A stretch of 24,482 nucleotides of DNA from DASUFI01 sp036274635 (GTDB lineage: Bacteria; Planctomycetota; B15-G4), in contig DASUFI010000266.1 in the NCBI GenBank assembly GCA_036274635.1, positions 1 through 24,482 on the forward strand, in the 5' to 3' direction. The notes below the pieces were generated by a model that worked only from the letters and a program-made list of their open reading frames with translations, made no database searches and had not been told where the DNA came from. How positions within the stretch are numbered: position 1 is the first letter of the stretch; every line of letters begins with the position of its first letter. Shown here piece by piece: positions 14,962 to 21,272 of the stretch. A program made the position numbers and the translations under genes.

Positions 14962-15618
14962 ATGCTCTTCCACGACCGGCGCGAGGCGGGGCGGGAGCTG
15001 GCGCGCCGGCTCACGCGCTACGCCGGCCGCCCCGACGTGCTCGTGCTCGCGCTGCCGCGCGGCGGAGTGCCCGTCGGCTACGAGGTGGCGCGCGCCCTGC
15101 ACGTGCCCCTGGACGTCTTCGTCGTGCGCAAGCTCGGCGTGCCCGGCCAGCCGGAGCTGGCCATGGGCGCGATCGCGAGCGGCGGCGCGATGGTCATCGA
15201 CCCGGCCATCGTGGAGCAGCTGCACCTGCCCGAGGCCGTGCTGCAGTCCGTCATCGCCACGGAGCACGGCGAGCTGGTCCGCCGCGAGCAGGCCTACCGC
15301 GGCAGTCGCCCGGCTCCCGACGTGAAGGGGCGTACGGTCATCGTCGTCGACGACGGCCTCGCCACCGGCGCCTCGCTGCGCGTCGCGCTGCTCGCCCTGC
15401 GCAGGCTCGGGCCCTCGCGCATCGTGGCCGCGGTGCCGGTGGGCCCGCCGGAAACCTGCGACGCCATGGGGCGCTACGCGGACGAGATCGTGTGCGCGGC
15501 GGAGCCGCAGCCGTTCCATGCGGTGGGACGGTGGTACGAGGATTTCACGGAGACGACGGACGAGGAGGTGCGGGAGCTGCTCAGAGAGGCCATTCCCTCG
15601 GCGAGCTCATCGACCTAG
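14962..15618 (+). CDS. Phosphoribosyltransferase-domain protein
   Basis: A 218-residue type I phosphoribosyltransferase fold. VIVVDDGLATGAS (residues 126-138) is the PRPP-binding loop with the acidic pair D130-D131. LALPRGGVPVGYEVA (28-43) forms the pyrophosphate loop, and VVRKLGVPGQPELAMGAIA (54-72) is the hood region characteristic of the stand-alone group found beside hydrolases. The base or acceptor is unknown. The start at 14962 is fixed by AGGAGG four bases upstream. It is the last gene of a three-gene operon and ends only seven bases from the convergent stop of topoisomerase VI subunit B. I saw no terminator in that gap, so antisense overlap of the two transcripts is likely. Confidence 0.9.
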   Translation: MLFHDRREAGRELARRLTRYAGRPDVLVLALPRGGVPVGYEVARALHVPLDVFVVRKLGVPGQPELAMGAIASGGAMVIDPAIVEQLHLPEAVLQSVIATEHGELVRREQAYRGSRPAPDVKGRTVIVVDDGLATGASLRVALLALRRLGPSRIVAAVPVGPPETCDAMGRYADEIVCAAEPQPFHAVGRWYEDFTETTDEEVRELLREAIPSASSST

Positions 15619-15625
15619 GCCCGCC

Positions 15626-17407
15626 TCACCCCAGCTTCCTGCTCTTCTCCAGCGTGTCCCGCAGCTTCGCGATGACCTTCTCCTTCTCCTTGTCCTGCAG
15701 CCCCAGCATCTCCTGCAGCGCCTCGCCGATGTGCGGGATGTACTTGTCGATGTAGCTGCGCTTCTTCAGCTCGTCCTCGATGCGCGCGCGGCGCCGCAGG
15801 TGGATCTGCATCTGGCGGCCGCACTCCTGCAGGGCGAGCTTGATCTCCTTGATGATCTCCGGGTAGCTGGCGACGGCTTCCTTGGACTCGCTCGTGAACG
15901 GCACCCACGCGCTGGCGATGTGCACCATGAAGATCACCGGCCCGACGGGCATGCCGTCCTTCGGCTGGCTCAGCCCGTACGCGCGCCAGTCGACGTCCAG
16001 CACGGCCTTGGTGATCGCGCAGCCGCCGCCCTGCCAGAGCAGCGGCACGCGGTTGGCGAAGCGCATGAGGCGCGCGGGCTCGTCGGCCGGCAGCGAGCCG
16101 CCCAGCGCGCAGCCCACCTCGATCTGGAACGGGTTGCCGCGGTACACGGCCGGGTTGCGGGTGCGCGAGACGAAGAACTCGGCCTCGCCGATCTCCTTCT
16201 GCAGGCCCTTGCGGATGAGGTCCTCGCCGATGGGCGAGACGCAGTCCGTGGGCGGCGCCATGAGCCTGGTGTCGTTGATCGCCTTGTAGAGCGCCTCGGC
16301 CGCCTCGTGGCCCAGCGACTTCACGCGCGAGGCGGGGTCGAGCTTCGCTTTCTCGCAGATCTCGCGCGCCACGCGCGTGGAGACGCGCGAGAAGTCGTGG
16401 TGCAGGAAGGCGCCGAGCTTCGTGGACTCGGTGTCCTTCATCATCTTCATGAGGAAGCCCAGCTCGACGCCGTGCGGGTGCGGCTGGATCTCCTTGGCCG
16501 GCGCGGGCATCTGCTTCGTGGCGCGCTCGTACACCGTGGGTGGCGCGCCCTTGGCGAGGTCCGGCGGCCAGTAGGACAGCTGCACGTGCGGGTTGGCGAT
16601 GGCCACCTGCGCCAGGTACTCGTCCACCGAGCCCTTGCCCTTGCGGTACTCGGCCTCGAGGTCGATGGTCACCTCGGTGCCGTGCTCTCGGTCCCAGTCG
16701 AAGACCCGCGGCGGGCGCGGCTTCACGGGCATGTTCTTGGCGGTGTCGATGCGCAGCGCGACGTCCAGCGCGTCGTGGCCCTTGCCGATCTTGCTCTTGA
16801 TGATGGTGGGCGCGCCGGTGGTCATCTGGCCGTACATGCCCGCGGCCGAGATGCCGATGCCCTGCTGCCCGCGGCTCTGCCGCAGGCGGTGGAACTTGCT
16901 GCCGTAGAGCAGGCGCGCGAAGACGTTGTCGATCTGCTCGGCCACGATGCCGGGGCCGTTGTCGCCCACGATGACGCGGAAGCGGTCGGCCTCCTTGAGC
17001 GGCTCGATGCGCACGGTGACGTCGGGCAGCAGGTCGGCCTCCTCGGAGGCGTCGAGGGCATTGTCCACCGCCTCCTTCACCGTGGTCAGCAGCGCCTTGC
17101 GCTTGCTGTCGAAGCCGAGCAGGTGGCGGTTCTTGGCGAAGAACTCGGAGACCGAGATCTCGCGCTGCTTCTCGGCCAGCTCGTGGGCCTTGGTCTTGCT
17201 GCGGCCGGCGGGCTTGCGGGGGGCGGCGGGCTGCCCGGCCTCGTCACCCTCCTCCTCGTCGTCCTCGTCCTCTTCGTCTTCTTCGTCGTCGTCGCTGGCT
17301 CGCGCGGCCTTGCGGCCACGCGCAGGCCCGGCTGGAGACTTCGCCGGCGGCTTCGCCTTGCGGCCCCGCGGGCCCTTGCCGTCGCTGCCCGCCGTCGGGT
17401 CGACCAC
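15626..17407 (-). CDS. top6B: DNA topoisomerase VI subunit B (GHKL ATPase)
   Basis: The ATPase subunit that gates DNA passage with subunit A. From the GTG at 17407 it has 593 residues. An acidic tail with a D/E-rich run (about 39-56) is followed by the GHKL ATPase: KEAVDNALDA (N116), VGDNGPGI (about 148-154) and GQQGIGISAAGMYG (180-193). An H2TH-like middle region follows (about 333-410). The transducer domain contains RFANRVPLLWQ (449-459), QPKDGMP (K483 may be the ATP-sensing lysine) and AWVPFTSESKEAVA (500-513). All signature residues are present. The frame stays open upstream with strong GC3 coding bias. A CTG at 17512, eight bases after GGAGAGG and just behind a promoter-like pair, is probably the true start and would give 628 residues. 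The A subunit lies about 10 kb away. Confidence 0.95.
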   Translation of the reverse strand: MVDPTAGSDGKGPRGRKAKPPAKSPAGPARGRKAARASDDDEEDEEDEDDEEEGDEAGQPAAPRKPAGRSKTKAHELAEKQREISVSEFFAKNRHLLGFDSKRKALLTTVKEAVDNALDASEEADLLPDVTVRIEPLKEADRFRVIVGDNGPGIVAEQIDNVFARLLYGSKFHRLRQSRGQQGIGISAAGMYGQMTTGAPTIIKSKIGKGHDALDVALRIDTAKNMPVKPRPPRVFDWDREHGTEVTIDLEAEYRKGKGSVDEYLAQVAIANPHVQLSYWPPDLAKGAPPTVYERATKQMPAPAKEIQPHPHGVELGFLMKMMKDTESTKLGAFLHHDFSRVSTRVAREICEKAKLDPASRVKSLGHEAAEALYKAINDTRLMAPPTDCVSPIGEDLIRKGLQKEIGEAEFFVSRTRNPAVYRGNPFQIEVGCALGGSLPADEPARLMRFANRVPLLWQGGGCAITKAVLDVDWRAYGLSQPKDGMPVGPVIFMVHIASAWVPFTSESKEAVASYPEIIKEIKLALQECGRQMQIHLRRRARIEDELKKRSYIDKYIPHIGEALQEMLGLQDKEKEKVIAKLRDTLEKSRKLG

Positions 17408-17520
17408 CTCGTCCCGCTTCTGGTCGCGGATCAGGACCTTGCGCGGCTTGCTGTCGTCCGTGTCCGCGAAGAGCGAGGCCTGCCGGCCGTCGTCCGTTGT
17501 CGTGTCATCCAGGATGTGAG

Positions 17521-17527
17521 CCTCTCC
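17521..17527 (-). promoter_or_regulatory. top6B: Shine-Dalgarno implying a CTG start for subunit B
   Basis: GGAGAGG on the minus strand lies eight bases before an in-frame CTG (17510-17512). The nearest ATG (17508) is out of frame and reaches a stop after 24 codons. No strong Shine-Dalgarno precedes the in-frame GTG at 17407. The site therefore argues for a non-ATG start upstream of 17407. Confidence 0.55.
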
Positions 17528-17544
17528 GCTGGAGTGCAGCGGCG

Positions 17545-17573
17545 AGGTTAGGGCGACGGCAGGGGGCGTTCAA
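17545..17573 (-). promoter_or_regulatory. Sigma70-like promoter of topoisomerase VI subunit B
   Basis: On the minus strand TTGAAC (17568-17573) and TAACCT (17545-17550) are 17 bases apart. Transcription would begin near 17538, leaving a leader of about 26 bases that carries GGAGAGG and ends at the in-frame CTG. It lies between subunit B and the upstream exported-protein gene, so subunit B need not depend on readthrough. Confidence 0.5.
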
Positions 17574-17591
17574 GCGCGGACCGGGGCTCGC

Positions 17592-18191
17592 TCAGCGTGC
17601 GGCTTCCGCGAGCGCCGGAAAGCGCGCGCGCTCCTCGATGCGGCCGTGGCCTTCGCCCATGGGCATGCGCCGGTCCTGGACCACGAGGGGCGCGGAGTTG
17701 CGCGGCAGCACGAAGAAGCCGAAGGGGGAGACCGAATCGGCCGGGGTGCCGGACTGGTAGCTGTGCCACGAAAGGCGCAAGACCTCGTCGCCTTCCGCGA
17801 CGGGCGTCTTCGTCTCGGCCTCGGGATCCTCGAGCGGCCCCGCAACGGCGGACACGCCGGCGCAGTTGCTGCCCGCGCCCCTGAAGACGGCCACGACGAG
17901 GCAGCGCTCGAAGTCCACGACCGGCAGGCCGGCCTTGTTGAAGTAGAGCTTGTGCTGGTTGTATTCCGGGTTCGGCGGCTCACCGACGTGCTCGAGCCAG
18001 AGGGCGGCCCACTCGTCGGCGCTGGTGACGCGCAGGCAGCGCGCCTCGGTCACGTGGCTCTCGCGGCCCGTGATCGTGACCAGGGGTGTGAGCGTCGTGC
18101 CGGGCACGGGTCCCGGCGCCGCGCACAGCGCCGCGACGAGCAGAGCCCCCGCGGCGCGGGCCAAGGTCCGGTTTCGGTTCGTTCCAAGCAT
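17592..18191 (-). CDS. Exported protein with a PrcB-like C-terminal region
   Basis: A 199-residue protein with an N-terminal signal peptide (hydrophobic ARAAGALLVAALCAA, residues 11-25). The body contains VTSADEWAALWLEH (55-68), VDFERCLVVAVFRGAGSNCAG (92-112) and VLRLSWHSYQS (137-147). The order of an 'EWxxLW' helix, a 'vDFexxxVvaVFxG' strand and a late beta strand resembles the PrcB C-terminal domain found in small exported proteins. That assignment is from pattern memory and is moderate at best. The start at 18191 is chosen over 18206 because GGAGGTG sits about eight bases before this ATG. It is upstream of top6B on the same strand, but a separate promoter-like pair for top6B suggests they are independent. 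Confidence 0.7.
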   Translation of the reverse strand: MLGTNRNRTLARAAGALLVAALCAAPGPVPGTTLTPLVTITGRESHVTEARCLRVTSADEWAALWLEHVGEPPNPEYNQHKLYFNKAGLPVVDFERCLVVAVFRGAGSNCAGVSAVAGPLEDPEAETKTPVAEGDEVLRLSWHSYQSGTPADSVSPFGFFVLPRNSAPLVVQDRRMPMGEGHGRIEERARFPALAEAAR

Positions 18192-18564
18192 CGCGGGCAC
18201 CTCCATGGAGCAATGGTGCGAGACGGGATAGTGCGAGAGCCAGCGGTCTGTGACGGCGGATGCGCCGGCGCCGGTTGGGCCGGGGAGGCGGCCGCTCGGA
18301 GGACTTCCCCCTGGAGCGGCACCGATCGCCGCCGAGGCCAGCCAGCCGTGCCGTGAGCGGCACTTTGCCGTAGGGTCTGAAGGCTCCGTGGTGTCCTCGG
18401 TGGACTTCGTGCAGCGCATGCTGCTCGCCGACGTCGACAACGACGGCGACCTCGACCTGGCCGCGACGGTCAACGCCGCGATCCCCAGCTCGGATTCGCT
18501 GGTCATCCACATCGGCGGGGGCGACCGCAGGCCAGCAGGGCGGCCAGCAGCAGCGCGCGGCGCC
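18192..18564. other. Intergenic scar region without an intact gene
   Basis: Between the exported-protein gene and the mqnA stop I find no complete gene. The first ~165 bp show nothing recognisable beyond the Shine-Dalgarno and leader of the exported-protein gene. The remainder is a VCBS/FG-GAP repeat fragment on the plus strand that runs into a lipoprotein signal-peptide fragment on the minus strand. Confidence 0.6.
18361..18525 (+). pseudogene. Fragment of a VCBS/FG-GAP repeat gene
   Basis: The plus-strand frame reads HFAVGSEG, then LLADVDNDGDLDLAATVN, then DSLVIHIGGGD. This is one almost complete VCBS/FG-GAP repeat: the 'FAVGS' entry, the DxDxDGxxD calcium loop and the exit strand. No signal peptide, start or further repeats surround it, and after GGGD the frame becomes antisense of the next gene fragment. 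It is truncated at both ends. It is related in type to the large FG-GAP gene at 1564-4338 but closer to the VCBS subgroup. Confidence 0.75.
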
Positions 18565-18568
18565 TCAC
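18503..18568 (-). pseudogene. Truncated lipoprotein gene: signal peptide only
   Basis: A GTG overlapping the mqnA stop by four bases (GTGA) begins VRRRALLLAALLACGRP, a good lipoprotein signal peptide with the lipobox LLAC. The frame then enters the antisense of the VCBS fragment and stops after 21 codons. The coupling to mqnA suggests a former downstream gene whose body was removed by the rearrangement that brought in the VCBS fragment. A tiny real lipopeptide is possible but unlikely. Confidence 0.6.
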
Positions 18569-19377
18569 GCCAGCGGCTCCGGCAGCAGCGGCGTGTCCAC
18601 GAGGCCCCAGCGGTGCGCGAAGCGGCCGAAGCAGGCCAGCCCCTCGCGCTCCGCCGCGCCCAGCTCGAAGCCGATGCAGCGTTCCAGGTACTCGACGCAG
18701 GCCGCCTCGGGCAGGCCGCTGCGGGCGGCGAAGCCGCGGGCCAGCTCCGCGCGCCGCGGCAGGCCGGCCGCGCGCGCGGCCAGGAGCAGGACGGTCAGCT
18801 CCCGCGCCGCGGCGGGGGCCAGGTCCGCGCGTGCCAGCCACAGGGCGTAGACGAAGGGCAGCGCCGTGCGCGCGGTCCACAGCTCGCCCAGGTCCAGCAT
18901 CCCGCGGCCCGCGCGCGCGGCGGCGCCGTCGCAGGCGGCGGCGAGCGCCGGGTCGCCGATGCGCAGGACGGCGTCGGCGTCGAGGTCCGCCAGCGGTGCG
19001 TCCGGCGCGCAGCTCTCCACGCGCGGCGCGGTCACGTCGAAGAACTCCGCCAGGCACACCACGGCCAGCGCGGCGGCGCTGCGGCTGCTGCTGTCCAGCG
19101 CGAGCGTGCGGATGCGCTCGGGTGTGGTGCGCGTGAAGAGCAGGATGGAGCGCACCGCGCCCTCGCTGGTGACGGCTGGGCCTGCGATCCAGCCGAGGGC
19201 CGGGCGGCGGAAGAGCTCCACGGCCGAGCACAGCGCGGCGTCCAGCTCGCCCGCGCGCAGCCGCGGGGCGAGGCGCGCGGGCACGTCGGGCTGCAGCGTC
19301 ACGTCCGGCCGCGCGTCGAGGCCCTGGAGCAGCGGCAGGCCGTTGAGGTACGGGACGGTGCCGAGGCGGAAGCTCAC
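18565..19377 (-). CDS. mqnA: Chorismate dehydratase of the futalosine menaquinone pathway
   Basis: A 270-residue protein of the MqnA family, which dehydrates chorismate to 3-enolpyruvylbenzoate at the start of futalosine-dependent menaquinone synthesis. The periplasmic-binding-like fold shows VPYLNGLPL (8-16), GELDAALCSAVE (43-54), TSEGAVRSILLF (70-81) and LALDSSSRSAAA (92-103). These match the family's NxxPL, S-x-E, GxxxSV and DxxSxTS motifs, with serine replacing the usual threonine. No signal peptide is present, so it is cytoplasmic. No mqnB, C, D or E gene lies in this window. It starts at GTG 19377 without a Shine-Dalgarno; a TAGTCT box six bases upstream suggests a leaderless message. 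The ferredoxin gene diverges from it. Confidence 0.85.
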   Translation of the reverse strand: MSFRLGTVPYLNGLPLLQGLDARPDVTLQPDVPARLAPRLRAGELDAALCSAVELFRRPALGWIAGPAVTSEGAVRSILLFTRTTPERIRTLALDSSSRSAAALAVVCLAEFFDVTAPRVESCAPDAPLADLDADAVLRIGDPALAAACDGAAARAGRGMLDLGELWTARTALPFVYALWLARADLAPAAARELTVLLLAARAAGLPRRAELARGFAARSGLPEAACVEYLERCIGFELGAAEREGLACFGRFAHRWGLVDTPLLPEPLA

Positions 19378-19383
19378 GCCGCC

Positions 19384-19389
19384 AGACTA
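19384..19389 (-). promoter_or_regulatory. -10-like box placed for a leaderless mqnA transcript
   Basis: TAGTCT on the minus strand ends six bases before the mqnA GTG, so transcription would begin at or next to the start codon. No convincing -35 or Shine-Dalgarno is present. This is weak evidence from spacing alone. Confidence 0.3.
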
Positions 19390-19498
19390 CCGCGCAACAG
19401 GCCGCGACCCGCCGGCCGCGACGCCCCGGTCGTGCTGGCGCGCCGGGAGGTCGTTCGCTAGGCTGCCGGTCCCTTCGGCCCGCACCCCGCGAGGATCC

Positions 19499-19858
19499 AT
19501 GACCCACGTCGTCACCGCCCGCTGCCTGGACTGCCGCTACACCGACTGCTGCGTCGTGTGCCCGGTGGAAGCCTTCCGCAAGCTCGACGATCCCGCGATG
19601 CTCGTGATCGAGCCCACGGTGTGCATCGACTGCATGCTGTGCGTGCCCGAGTGCCCGGTCCACGCCATCTACGCGGACAACGAGCTGCCGGCCCACTACG
19701 CGGAGTGGAAGGAGATGAACCTGGCCCTCTCGGCGGCCGGCACGACGACCACCAAGAAGGAGGACGCGCTGCCCTCCGCCATCACGCTGGACAAGGTGCA
19801 CGAGCGCGAGAAGACCGCGGGCTGGACGCCGGTGGAGCCGGCCAACGCCGTCGGCTGA
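19499..19858 (+). CDS. fdxA: Seven-iron ferredoxin [3Fe-4S][4Fe-4S], FdxA type
   Basis: A 119-residue ferredoxin that carries electrons in the cytoplasm. Cysteines at 9, 12, 17, 18 and 21, followed by PVEAF, match the N-terminal half of Azotobacter-type ferredoxin I (CIKCKYTDCVEVCPVDCF). CIDCMLCVPECP (42-53) gives the second cluster. The pattern supports one 3Fe-4S and one 4Fe-4S cluster. The extra cysteine found at position 24 of ferredoxin I is alanine here (25), and C18 is additional. After HAIYADNELP a charged tail of about 55 residues follows, as in the long FdxA subgroup. GAGGA lies three bases before the ATG. A TAGGCT box 34 bases upstream could be its -10. It diverges from mqnA. Confidence 0.9.
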   Translation: MTHVVTARCLDCRYTDCCVVCPVEAFRKLDDPAMLVIEPTVCIDCMLCVPECPVHAIYADNELPAHYAEWKEMNLALSAAGTTTTKKEDALPSAITLDKVHEREKTAGWTPVEPANAVG

Positions 19859-19961
19859 GGCGCCGCGCGAGGGCACGCTTCGGGCCGCGCGCTCCGGCTG
19901 CGCGCACATGACCGGTCCGTAAGGATCGGCGGCCGCCGGCCGGCATAGGATCGCTCCGCCC

Positions 19962-21272
19962 TTGAGCAAGAGGCCAGGCAAACCGGGCGCCGGACTGCTG
20001 CTGCTCGCCATCGGCGTGGGCATCGGGTGGTCCGTGCACGCCCTGCTGCCGCAGTCCGCCGACGATGCGGACGAGACGCCCGAGGAGGTCGAGCAGGGCC
20101 AGCTTCGCGTGACCGTCACGACCGCGCCGGTCACGCGCGGCGACCTGGCCATCGTCGTGCGCGTCGCCGGCGTCGTGCGCGCCGCGCCGGCCGCGGACCA
20201 CGTGCTCTCCTCGCGCGCCGGCGGCCGCGTGCTCGAGACGCTGGTCGCGCCAGGCCAGGTGGTGGCCGCGGGGGACGTGCTCCTGCGCCTCGACCCGCTG
20301 CCGCTGCAGGCCGCCCTGGCCCAGGCGCGCGCGGCCTTCGTGGCGGCCGACGCCGCGCTGCTCGACTTCGATCGCTCGGGCCGCGACCGCCGCGCCTTCG
20401 AGCTGCAGTCCGACGCCCAGCGCGCCGCCTCGCAGGTCACGCTGCTGCAGGCGCAGCTCGAGCGCGTCCAGGCGCTGGCGGCCGACGGTCTGTCCTCGGA
20501 CAAGGCGGTGGCCGAGGCCGCGCAGGCCGTCACGCAGGCGCAGGCCGACCAGGCGCTGGCCGCGCGGGCCGCGAAGGACTTCACGGGGACCAGCGCGGCG
20601 CTCCAGCACGACGGCCTGGTCGCGCAGCGCAGCGGAGCCGAGGCGGGCGTGCAGGAGGCCGAGCGCATCCTGGCCGAGGCCGAGCTGCACGCGCCCTGCG
20701 CCGGGCAGCTGGTGGAGTTCCTCGCGCGGCCGGGCCAGAAGCTCGAGCCGGGCGACCGCGTCGGCCGGCTGCTCGCCCCGGAGGGACGCCTCGTCGCCTT
20801 CGGCGTGGCCGCCGCGGACACGGGGGCGCTGCAGCCCGGCGCGCGGGCCACCTGGGACGACGCGCAGGGCGCGCACGGCACCGGGGCGCTGCAGCGCCTC
20901 GAGGGGGTGGTCGATCCCGCGACCGGCCTGATCGAGGCCGTGGTCGCGCCGGATGCCGCCTCGGCCGGCGAGCCGCCCGGCCTGGCCGTGAGCGGCGAGC
21001 TGCAGCTGCGCGTGCTGCACGACGCCGTGCTCGTGCCCGAGGCCGCCGTCCTGCGCGAGCACGACGCGCAGGTCGTCGTGCTGGCCGACGCCGGCCACGC
21101 GCGGGTCGTGCCGGTCAGCGTGCAGGGGCGTCACGGCGGGCTGGCGGCCGTCGCGGGCGACGTGCGCGACGGCCAGCGCGTCATCGTCTCGGGCGGCTAC
21201 AACCTGCCGGACGGCGCGGGGATCACCGAGCCGCCGCCGGCCGCCACCGCGGGCGCCGCGCCGCCGCGATGA
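19962..21272 (+). CDS. RND efflux periplasmic adaptor (membrane fusion protein)
   Basis: A 436-residue adaptor that links an inner-membrane pump to an outer-membrane channel. A single N-terminal membrane anchor (about 10-28) is followed by an acidic linker. VLSSRAGGRVLETLVAPGQVV (81-101) is the first half of the lipoyl domain. A long helical hairpin rich in A, Q, E and R (about 115-230) comes next, then HAPCAGQLVEFLARPGQKLE as the second lipoyl half. Beta-barrel and membrane-proximal regions follow. It starts with TTG at 19962; no ATG or GTG is better placed, and TAGGAT ten bases upstream could be both a -10 and a weak Shine-Dalgarno. Its stop overlaps the pump start by four bases (ATGA), so the two are translationally coupled. 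Confidence 0.88.
   Translation: MSKRPGKPGAGLLLLAIGVGIGWSVHALLPQSADDADETPEEVEQGQLRVTVTTAPVTRGDLAIVVRVAGVVRAAPAADHVLSSRAGGRVLETLVAPGQVVAAGDVLLRLDPLPLQAALAQARAAFVAADAALLDFDRSGRDRRAFELQSDAQRAASQVTLLQAQLERVQALAADGLSSDKAVAEAAQAVTQAQADQALAARAAKDFTGTSAALQHDGLVAQRSGAEAGVQEAERILAEAELHAPCAGQLVEFLARPGQKLEPGDRVGRLLAPEGRLVAFGVAAADTGALQPGARATWDDAQGAHGTGALQRLEGVVDPATGLIEAVVAPDAASAGEPPGLAVSGELQLRVLHDAVLVPEAAVLREHDAQVVVLADAGHARVVPVSVQGRHGGLAAVAGDVRDGQRVIVSGGYNLPDGAGITEPPPAATAGAAPPR

Noticed and set aside
17258..17310. D/E-rich tract in subunit B as a separate element or tandem repeat
   Set aside because: It is an in-frame acidic low-complexity linker before the ATPase domain, common in GC-rich genomes, and shows no exact repeat unit.
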